Shown piece after piece: positions 55,979-62,379 of a stretch of 62,379 nt of DNA; the first letter of the stretch is position 1; each line of letters begins with the position of its first letter. A program made the position numbers and the translations under genes. The notes beneath the pieces are model-generated. The model was not told the origin of the DNA. It was given only the letters and a program-made list of their open reading frames with translations, and made no database searches. The DNA comes from Intrasporangium flavum (GTDB lineage: Bacteria > Actinomycetota > Actinomycetes > Actinomycetales > Dermatophilaceae): the NCBI RefSeq assembly GCF_001956915.1, contig NZ_MLJO01000020.1, positions 1 to 62,379 on the forward strand, read 5' to 3'.

Positions 55979-56821
55979 ATGACCGCGCCGCTGACCGTCC
56001 ACGTGACCTCCGACCCCGCCGAGGCCCGGTCGTGGTTCGCCGGGCTCGTCGACCGCGAGCCGCAGGCGCTCAGCGTCGTCGCGAGCGTCACCGCAGGCAT
56101 CCTGCACGACCCGACGCGCTACCCCGGTGCCCGCTGGTGGGCGGGGCACGACGGCACCGACGTCGTCGCCGCCTACATGCACACGCCGCCGCACCCCCTG
56201 CTCGTCGCGTTCGCGACGCCGGCCGAGGCCCGGGCGCTCGCCGCAACCCTCGCCGGCCAGGGCGACGAGCTACCAGGGGTCAGCGGCCTGCGCGAACCGA
56301 CCGAGGCCTTCGCCGACGAGTGGGGTCGTCGCACCGGCGCTCCCGTGCGCACGACGATGGAGGTCGGACGGTTCGCGCTGCCCGAGCGGGCGGTCGTGCC
56401 GTTCGCGGTGCCCGGGGCGTTCCGTCGCGCCACGACCGCGGACCTCCCGGTCGTCGATGCCTGGCACCAGGACTTCGTCGATGCCATCGAGGGCCCCGGG
56501 CGGCGCGCCGCGAACCCGCTCGACGCCCACGTCGCCGACGGCCGCGTCGGCCTCTGGGTCGACGACGACGCGCCGGTCTCGATGGCCTACGCCTCCCCGG
56601 CGAGCGGCGGCCTGACCCGCGTCTCCGGGGTGTGGACGCCCCCGGACCTGCGCGGGCACGGCTACGCCAGCGCCGTCGTCGCCGCCCTGTCCAACGAGCG
56701 GCTCGACGACGGCGAGGCGTGCATGCTCTTCACCGACCTCGCCAACCCGACGTCGAACGCGATCTACCAGGCGATGGGCTACCGGCGCGTCGGCGACGCT
56801 GTGACGATGGCTTTCGGCTGA
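55979..56821 (+). CDS. GNAT family N-acetyltransferase (two-domain)
   Basis: A 280-residue protein. The C-terminal half (about 150-280) is a GNAT domain with [20 protein letters not shown] and [10 protein letters not shown]. The N-terminal half looks like a degenerate second GNAT lobe. Substrate unknown. It follows the methyltransferase by 78 bases. Confidence 0.85.
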   Translation: MTAPLTVHVTSDPAEARSWFAGLVDREPQALSVVASVTAGILHDPTRYPGARWWAGHDGTDVVAAYMHTPPHPLLVAFATPAEARALAATLAGQGDELPGVSGLREPTEAFADEWGRRTGAPVRTTMEVGRFALPERAVVPFAVPGAFRRATTADLPVVDAWHQDFVDAIEGPGRRAANPLDAHVADGRVGLWVDDDAPVSMAYASPASGGLTRVSGVWTPPDLRGHGYASAVVAALSNERLDDGEACMLFTDLANPTSNAIYQAMGYRRVGDAVTMAFG

Positions 56822-56828
56822 GGCCTGC

Positions 56829-57245
56829 TCAGCGCATGACACCGGCGGCGCGCAGGCCGGCCCGGATCATCGGCCACTGCAGGGGCAGCCGGGCGACCGT
56901 GGCGGCGAGGTAGCCCTGACGGGCCCGGTCCTCCGGCGCCCGGTCCAGGCGACGCTTGGCCTGGGCGGTCATCGTGACGTTGGCGGGGAAGACGCCGACG
57001 AGCAGCGCGGCCGAGGCCAGCCCGGCCACCCGACGCGTCGAGGGAACGAACAGCCCCACGGCACAGGCGATCTCGGCCGCACCGGACACGAGCACCAGGG
57101 CGCGACGGTTCGGCAGCGCCTTCGGCACCATCCGCTCGAACGGCTCCGGGCGCACGAAGTGCATGACCCCCGAGGTGAGGAACAGGCCTGCGAGGGCGAC
57201 ACCGTCGCGGCCGAGCCGGGACGCAGGGTTGGGGCGCTTCGTCAT
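56829..57245 (-). CDS. DoxX-family membrane protein
   Basis: A 138-residue protein with four hydrophobic segments. FLTSGVMHFVRPEPFERMVP and LVSGAAEIACAVGLF are typical of DoxX/DoxD-like proteins. Role unknown; some family members take part in redox balance. Confidence 0.82.
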   Translation of the reverse strand: MTKRPNPASRLGRDGVALAGLFLTSGVMHFVRPEPFERMVPKALPNRRALVLVSGAAEIACAVGLFVPSTRRVAGLASAALLVGVFPANVTMTAQAKRRLDRAPEDRARQGYLAATVARLPLQWPMIRAGLRAAGVMR

Positions 57246-57276
57246 GGACGCAGCCTAGGCGTCCGGTGCCGGCGGG

Positions 57277-58182
57277 TCAGAGCAGGACGGTGGTGAAGGC
57301 GCCGACCTCGTGGAAGCCGCACCGGTCGTAGGTGGCCCGCGCCGCGACATTGAAGTCGTTGACGTAGAGGGAGACCTCGTCCGCCGGCCCGGCCAGCACC
57401 TGCTCGACGACCGACGCCATCGCGGGGACCGCGAGCCCCTGTCCCCGCAGCCGGGGGTGCAGCCACACGCCCTGGACCTGGGCGCACCCGAGTGCGAGCG
57501 AGCCGATGTCGGCCTTGAAGACGACCTCGCCGTCCTGGATCCGCACGTAGGTGTGGCCCTGCCGGATCAGCGCCGCGATGCTGGCGCGGTAGCCGCGGTC
57601 GGAGCCGTGGTAGGGCGGGTAGCCGATCTCCTCGGTGAACATGTGCGCCGCCGCCGGGAGCACGAGGTCGACCTCGTCGAGCGTCGCGGGGCGCACCCGG
57701 TCGTCGAGGTCGACGCCGAGGCTCGACGGCGGGGTCGACGTGGACAGGAGCGGCTGGTGGGTGCGGACGGCTCGGACGGGCCCCCACGACGGGCCGAGCC
57801 GGTCCCACAGGCCGATCACCTGGTCGGTGGGACCGAAGATCGACGCGCACTGCCGGCGCATCCGCATGATCCGCGCCGCGACCGCCGTGACGCCGGCGTC
57901 GTCGAGCTCGACGGGCACGACGTTGGCGCTGACCCACGCGAGCCCGGTGAGGTCGCCCGCCTCGACGTGCCCGATGAGCGACCCCGGCGACGCGGCGATG
58001 CTGCCCTCGAGGATGCGGGCGGCGACGAAGACGTTGGCCACGCGGTCGCGCGCGCACAGCGCGAGGGCCGTGTCGCGGTCGGCGGTCGACAGCGACCGCA
58101 CGGGGAGGCGTTGGCGGAGCACCTCCCAAGAGTGACGGCACGAGGGCGACTTGTCACCTACGGCTCGCCCCGGCGACACCAT
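57277..58182 (-). CDS. DUF4081-type GNAT acetyltransferase
   Basis: A 301-residue protein with an N-terminal DUF4081-like region and a C-terminal GNAT domain (VWLHPRLRGQGLAVPAM, YVNDFNVAARATYDRCGF). In other actinobacteria this gene lies next to ispG and the rip1 protease, as here. ATG 58182 has GGAGG five bases upstream. Substrate unknown. Confidence 0.88.
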   Translation of the reverse strand: MVSPGRAVGDKSPSCRHSWEVLRQRLPVRSLSTADRDTALALCARDRVANVFVAARILEGSIAASPGSLIGHVEAGDLTGLAWVSANVVPVELDDAGVTAVAARIMRMRRQCASIFGPTDQVIGLWDRLGPSWGPVRAVRTHQPLLSTSTPPSSLGVDLDDRVRPATLDEVDLVLPAAAHMFTEEIGYPPYHGSDRGYRASIAALIRQGHTYVRIQDGEVVFKADIGSLALGCAQVQGVWLHPRLRGQGLAVPAMASVVEQVLAGPADEVSLYVNDFNVAARATYDRCGFHEVGAFTTVLL

Positions 58183-58250
58183 CGTGACCTCCGCGTGTCG
58201 TCAGGGCCCGCCACCCGCCGCCGGAGGGCACCCTGTCGCCACACCTCCCC

Positions 58251-58289
58251 GCGGGACCACCGCGCGGGACCACCGCGCGGGACCACCGC
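58251..58289. repeat. 13-bp tandem repeat x3
   Basis: Three copies of GCGGGACCACCGC with period 13, starting at 58251, 58264 and 58277, between the nucleoside kinase and the DUF4081 gene. Confidence 0.85.
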
Positions 58290-58305
58290 GGGCAACCCCC
58301 AGGCG

Positions 58306-58977
58306 TCAGCGCGGGTTGCGGTGCAGCAGCGGCGCGTCGAGGTCGGTGTTGTCGAGGACCCACGTCGCCGACTCCCGGGGGTGCGCCCGCTCGAGGTAGA
58401 GCCGCTGGCCTCCGACGTAGCGGCGGTTCGACTCGGCCTCCGGGTCGGGGTCGTGGCCCTCGCCGAACCGGGCGTTGCCGCGCGGCACCGACACCGCGAA
58501 GGGCACGTCGACGAACACGACGGCGTCCCACGCGTCGGCGAGCTCCGGACGCTGGAGGAAGATCCCGTCGACGAGCAGCAACGTGTCGACGCCGACCGGC
58601 ACCGGGTCGGCGTCGACGCGTTCGTCGCGCTCCACGTCGTTGACGGCCGGGGTCACCGGCAGCCCGGCGCGGAAGGGCTCGAGCACGACGCGACGGAACG
58701 CGGCGTAGTCGTAGGAGTCCTCGTAGAACGTCTCCGGGCCGCGACCTCGCGCGACGCGCTCGGCACGGGGGCGGTGGAACCCGTCCACCGACACCCGCAC
58801 GACGTCCCGGTCGGCGCCGACGACCTCGGCGAGCTGGTCGGCCAGGACCGTCTTGCCGGCCCCGTCGACGCCGTCCACGGCGACTGCGACGCGTCGGCCG
58901 GGGTGCAGCGCGACGAGCTCGCCCGCGAGCACGCTCACGACGGCGAAACGCCCCGTCGCCGGGACGGGTGGGCGCAC
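58306..58977 (-). CDS. uridine/nucleoside kinase-like P-loop protein
   Basis: A 223-residue P-loop kinase. Walker A is GVDGAGKT at residues 36-43, followed by VSVDGFHRPR and YDYAAFRR, as in uridine kinase-like proteins. The natural substrate may be uridine or a related metabolite. GTG 58977 lies two bases after the ispG stop, so it is coupled to ispG. Confidence 0.85.
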   Translation of the reverse strand: MRPPVPATGRFAVVSVLAGELVALHPGRRVAVAVDGVDGAGKTVLADQLAEVVGADRDVVRVSVDGFHRPRAERVARGRGPETFYEDSYDYAAFRRVVLEPFRAGLPVTPAVNDVERDERVDADPVPVGVDTLLLVDGIFLQRPELADAWDAVVFVDVPFAVSVPRGNARFGEGHDPDPEAESNRRYVGGQRLYLERAHPRESATWVLDNTDLDAPLLHRNPR

Positions 58978-58979
58978 GG

Positions 58980-60140
58980 TCAGCCGACGGTGACGCTGGG
59001 GCTGCCGGCGGCGTCGTCGTCGATCGGCTCGCCCATCTCCTCGGCGATCCGCATGGCCTCCTCGATGAGCGTCTCGACGATCTGGGCCTCGGGCACGGTC
59101 TTGATGACCTCGCCCTTGACGAAGATCTGGCCCTTGCCGTTGCCGGACGCGACGCCGAGGTCGGCCTCCCGGGCCTCGCCGGGGCCGTTGACGACACAGC
59201 CCATGACGGCCACCCGCAGCGGCACGGTCATGCCCTCGAGACCTGCGGTGACCTGGTCGGCGAGCGTGTAGACGTCGACCTGGGCGCGGCCGCACGACGG
59301 GCACGAGACGATCTCGAGCTTGCGCGGCTTGAGGCCCAGGCTCTGCAGGATCTGGTTGCCGACCTTGACCTCCTCGACCGGCGGGGCCGAGAGGGAGACG
59401 CGGATCGTGTCGCCGATGCCCCGGGACAGCAGGGCGCCGAAGGCGGTGGCCGACTTGATGGTGCCCTGGAAGGCAGGGCCGGCCTCGGTGACCCCGAGGT
59501 GCAGGGGCCAGTCGCCGCGCTCGGCCAGCAGCTCGTAGGCGCGGACCATGATGACGGGGTCGTTGTGCTTGACCGAGATCTTGAAGTCGTGGAAGTCGTG
59601 CTCCTCGAAGAGGCTCGCCTCCCAGACGGCCGACTCGACGAGCGCCTCCGGCGTCGCCTTGCCGTACTTGTCCATGATCCGCTTGTCGAGGCTGCCGGCG
59701 TTGACGCCGATGCGGATGGAGACGCCGGCGTCCTTGGCCGCCTTGGCGATCTCCTTGACCTTGTCGTCGAACTGGCGGATGTTGCCCGGGTTGACGCGGA
59801 CCGCGGCGCAGCCGGCGTCGATCGCGGCGTAGACGTACTTCGGCTGGAAGTGGATGTCGGCGATGACCGGGATCTGGCTCTTGCGGGCGATCGCGGGCAG
59901 CGCGTCGGCGTCGTCCTGGCTCGGGCACGCGACCCGGACGATGTCGCAGCCGGCCGCGGTCAGCTCGGCGATCTGCTGGAGCGTCGCGTTGATGTCGGTG
60001 GTCGGCGTCGTCGTCATCGACTGCACGGAGATCGGGAAGTCGGAGCCGACCCCGACCTTGCCGACCTGGATCTGGCGGGTCTTGCGCCGGGGCGCGAGGA
60101 CCGGCTGGGGCGCGGACGGCATGCCGAGGGAGACGCTCAT
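58980..60140 (-). CDS. ispG: 4-hydroxy-3-methylbut-2-enyl diphosphate synthase
   Basis: A 386-residue [4Fe-4S] enzyme of the MEP isoprenoid pathway, converting MEcPP to HMBPP. The cluster cysteines lie in SCPSCGR and [21 protein letters not shown] and RVNPGN are diagnostic. ATG 60140 (MSVSLGMP) is preferred; ATG 60149 is possible. Confidence 0.95.
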   Translation of the reverse strand: MSVSLGMPSAPQPVLAPRRKTRQIQVGKVGVGSDFPISVQSMTTTPTTDINATLQQIAELTAAGCDIVRVACPSQDDADALPAIARKSQIPVIADIHFQPKYVYAAIDAGCAAVRVNPGNIRQFDDKVKEIAKAAKDAGVSIRIGVNAGSLDKRIMDKYGKATPEALVESAVWEASLFEEHDFHDFKISVKHNDPVIMVRAYELLAERGDWPLHLGVTEAGPAFQGTIKSATAFGALLSRGIGDTIRVSLSAPPVEEVKVGNQILQSLGLKPRKLEIVSCPSCGRAQVDVYTLADQVTAGLEGMTVPLRVAVMGCVVNGPGEAREADLGVASGNGKGQIFVKGEVIKTVPEAQIVETLIEEAMRIAEEMGEPIDDDAAGSPSVTVG

Positions 60141-60200
60141 GCGGCCCATTATGTCGCGGCTCCGCTCGGTTCCGCGGGCCGCTCCCCTTCGGCGGGGTGC

Positions 60201-61547
60201 TCAGCCGAAGAAGCTGATCGGCTTGACGATGTCGGCGTAGATGAGCAGCACCGACATCGTGATGAGCACGAGGCTCATGCCGTAGGCGATCGGCAGGCCC
60301 TTGGCGACGTCGACGTAGCCGGGGTCGGGTCGGTTGCGCACTCGGGCGACGCCCTTCTTGACCGCCTCCCACAGCGCGCCCGCCACGTGCCCGCCGTCGA
60401 GCGGCAGCAGCGGGATGAGGTTGAAGACGAAGAGCGCGAGGTTGAGCGAGGCGATGAGCAGGACGAGCTGGGCGAGCTTGACCCAGTTGCCACCCTCGGA
60501 GTCGGGGATGTCGACGGCCGCGACCTCGCCGCCGAGCCGGCCGACGCCGACCACGGAGATGGGACCGTTCGGGTCGCGCTCGCCCGAGCCGAAGGCCGCC
60601 TGCACGACGCCGGCCATCTTCTGCGGGATCTGCACGATGATGCCGGCGGTGTCGAGGACGCGGTCCCAGACGTACCCCGGCGCCTCGAGCAGCGGCGTCT
60701 TCACGAGGTCCTGGCCCGGCACGATGCCGGCGTAGCCCATCGGGGCCAGCACGAGCTTGCCGTCACGCACGACGGGCTTGCCGTCGGAGCCGTAGGTGGC
60801 CCTCTGGAGCCGCGCCGGCGTCACCGTGAGGGCGACTTTCTGGTCGCCGCGCTGCACGACCCATGCCGTCGGCGTGCCGGCGTGGTCGCGGATCGTGGCC
60901 GAGATCTGGTCCCACGAGCTGACGGCCTTGCCGTCGATGCTCAGGACGCGGTCGCCCTGCTGCAGACCGGCCGCGGCCGACGGCGCCTTCGGGTCGCCCG
61001 CGGCGCAGGTCGGCTGCGGGTTCTGGACCGTCGGGGCCGCGGTGGGCACGCACTGGGCCACTGCACCGACCTTGGCCGCCACCTGCGGCAGGCCGTAGAG
61101 CGTGATGACACCGGTGATGAGGACGAAGGCGATGAGGAGGTTCATCATCGGCCCGCCGAGCATGATGACGATCTTCTTGCCGGGGCTCAGCTTGTAGAAG
61201 ACGCGGTCCTCGTCGCCGGGCTGCACCTCCTCCATCGAGTCGGCGCGGGCCTGGTCGACCATCTGGCTGAACCGACCGGTGGAGCTGCTGCGCAGCTGGC
61301 CGGGAGCGTCGCCGGGTCGCGGCGGCAGCATGCCGATCATCCGGACGTAGCCGCCGAGCGGGATGGCCTTGATGCCGTACTCGGTCTCGCCGCGCCGGCG
61401 CGACCACACGGTCGGGCCGAACCCGACCATGTACTGGGTCACCTTGACGCCGAACTTCTTGGCCGGCACGAGGTGGCCGATCTCGTGGAGGGCGATGGAC
61501 AGGGCCACGCCCACCACGACGACGAGGACCCCGAGCACGAAGAGCAT
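60201..61547 (-). CDS. site-2 metalloprotease (Rip1/RseP-like)
   Basis: A 448-residue intramembrane zinc protease. HEIGH is at residues 21-25, a PDZ domain spans about 190-260, and PLLPLDGGH supplies the third zinc ligand in a later helix. It should cleave membrane-bound anti-sigma factors or other single-span proteins. The usual neighbour dxr is not upstream; a plus-strand gene is divergent instead. Confidence 0.94.
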   Translation of the reverse strand: MLFVLGVLVVVVGVALSIALHEIGHLVPAKKFGVKVTQYMVGFGPTVWSRRRGETEYGIKAIPLGGYVRMIGMLPPRPGDAPGQLRSSSTGRFSQMVDQARADSMEEVQPGDEDRVFYKLSPGKKIVIMLGGPMMNLLIAFVLITGVITLYGLPQVAAKVGAVAQCVPTAAPTVQNPQPTCAAGDPKAPSAAAGLQQGDRVLSIDGKAVSSWDQISATIRDHAGTPTAWVVQRGDQKVALTVTPARLQRATYGSDGKPVVRDGKLVLAPMGYAGIVPGQDLVKTPLLEAPGYVWDRVLDTAGIIVQIPQKMAGVVQAAFGSGERDPNGPISVVGVGRLGGEVAAVDIPDSEGGNWVKLAQLVLLIASLNLALFVFNLIPLLPLDGGHVAGALWEAVKKGVARVRNRPDPGYVDVAKGLPIAYGMSLVLITMSVLLIYADIVKPISFFG

Positions 61548-61645
61548 GACCCATTGTCACATCCGGCCGCCGCCGTTCCGCCCCCTCCCGCGACTCCGCG
61601 GAAAAGCGGGGGACGCGGCGCCCGGACAGCGGCGACACTCGATGG

Positions 61646-62353
61646 GTGCAGGCACCGACGGAGGACGCGTTCCGGGCCCTGGCGCACTCGTCGCCGTGGC
61701 TCTTCACGACGCTGCACCTCACCGTGCGCCGGCCGCTCCGCTCCCCCGTGGAGGCGTGGCTGTCGCGCCCGGGTCGGCTGGCCGTAGAGGTCGACGGGGC
61801 ACGGCACGTCGTCACGGGCGTGCCGTACGGCAAGGCGGTCCTGCGCGGCGCCGGCACCGAGCCGGAGCCGTGGGTCGCGTCGCCGCCCCAGGACCACACC
61901 CCGAGGTGGCGCGCGGACGGGCTCGTCGGGCGCCGACCCGGTCGCCTCGAGGTCGACTACGACGACCCCCTCTGGGGCTCCTACGAGTGGGTCGCCATGC
62001 TCGACCCGGTCGAACTGTCCGCCGGGACCCGGCTGCGTGACCTGCAGGCCACCGCACGGGCCGGGCGCGAGACGTGGTGGGCGCTCGCGGTCGGGGTCGA
62101 GGGCTACGACCCGCGGTACTCGTGCTGCCCGCTGCTGTGGGGCGCGGAGTCGGAGCGGCTCTACGCCGGTGCCGACGCCGGGCCGCTGCGCGCCGCCGAC
62201 GAGTACCCGGAGTGGCTGGTCGGGCTCGACCGAGCGACCGGCGTCGTCGTGTCGTGCGAGCCCGTGGGCCCGGTCGGGGTGCCGGCCGGGTTCACCGTCG
62301 ACCTCTACGAGGTCGACGTCGACCTCCCCGACGCCCTCTTCGCTCCTCGCTGA
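61646..62353 (+). CDS. conserved hypothetical protein
   Basis: A 235-residue soluble protein of unknown family. Trp-rich segments (GSYEWVAMLDPVEL, RETWWALAV) and CCPLLWG near the middle stand out. GTG 61646 is the likely start. No membrane helix or signal peptide. It ends 26 bases before the window edge. Confidence 0.7.
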   Translation: MQAPTEDAFRALAHSSPWLFTTLHLTVRRPLRSPVEAWLSRPGRLAVEVDGARHVVTGVPYGKAVLRGAGTEPEPWVASPPQDHTPRWRADGLVGRRPGRLEVDYDDPLWGSYEWVAMLDPVELSAGTRLRDLQATARAGRETWWALAVGVEGYDPRYSCCPLLWGAESERLYAGADAGPLRAADEYPEWLVGLDRATGVVVSCEPVGPVGVPAGFTVDLYEVDVDLPDALFAPR

Positions 62354-62379
62354 ACCAGCCGATTCGAGGTATTCCGCGA

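Noticed and set aside
58968..61787. A 939-codon plus-strand open frame across ispG and the site-2 protease
   Set aside because: Antisense shadow; both minus-strand genes have complete catalytic motifs.
62355..62379. TTCGA-containing end of the window as a tRNA fragment
   Set aside because: Too short, and flanking bases do not form a T-arm.

Overview
The window is very GC-rich and densely coded, with GTG starts almost as common as ATG and long chains of genes joined by 4-base GTGA/ATGA overlaps. The housekeeping blocks (ileS-folC-DUF4233-ndk-mreBCD-mrdA, rimP-nusA, ylxR-infB, rbfA-truB-ribF, rip1-ispG-DUF4081 GNAT), a BldC homologue, DUF4439 and DUF4916 genes and an actinobacterial-type ileS T-box leader all point to an actinomycete chromosome. 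Order Micrococcales (an Intrasporangiaceae-like bacterium) is my best guess, but I cannot fix the genus. I saw no rRNA, tRNA, transposase, prophage or CRISPR array.

Layout. 0.1-12.5 kb (minus): FUSC membrane protein; the cell-elongation set mrdA, mreD, mreC, mreB; then ndk, a DUF4233 membrane protein, an unusual membrane-anchored protein with two L7/L12-like repeats, folC, a GNAT and ileS behind a translational T-box riboswitch. 12.8-18.0 kb (plus): a DUF4916 NUDIX-like protein and two paralogous secreted Ig-like repeat proteins, each followed by a strong hairpin. 18.1-27.3 kb: TIGR03960-type radical SAM protein, an MBL-fold hydrolase, fadD15-like acyl-CoA synthetase, rodA, ribF, truB, rbfA. 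27.5-30.9 kb: infB and ylxR, with a chain of three overlapping mini-ORFs between them.

30.9-38.4 kb is an insert that separates ylxR-infB from nusA-rimP (38.5-40.1 kb), genes normally contiguous. It carries a redox module (ferredoxin, NuoF-like flavoprotein, heme-b-type membrane protein, ApbE flavin transferase, small membrane protein), a RR-HK two-component pair and two membrane-anchored extracytoplasmic proteins. 40.3-46.3 kb: DUF4439, an APH(6)/hydroxyurea-kinase-like protein, a MATE transporter with a LacI-type operator over its promoter, a BldC regulator and a thioredoxin-fold DUF255 protein. 46.5-48.1 kb: an OmpR-type regulator and, convergent with it, an Hpt-like protein lacking the phospho-accepting histidine. 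48.5-51.4 kb: a second flavin-transfer operon (NAD(P)H-dependent heme/flavin membrane reductase, exported FMN-binding protein, ApbE). 51.5-62.4 kb: TSUP exporter, HAD hydrolase, proS, methyltransferase, two GNATs, DoxX, nucleoside kinase, ispG, site-2 protease and a conserved hypothetical gene.

How it works together. Most of the window is translation, cell-wall elongation, folate, flavin and isoprenoid housekeeping. The accessory theme is extracytoplasmic flavin redox chemistry: RibF makes FMN and FAD, two ApbE enzymes can attach FMN to exported proteins, and two different membrane systems could feed electrons outward. Only one recognisable FMN acceptor (49305-49922) is present for both. A recurring oddity is in-frame 9-30 bp tandem repeats near the ends of unrelated genes.
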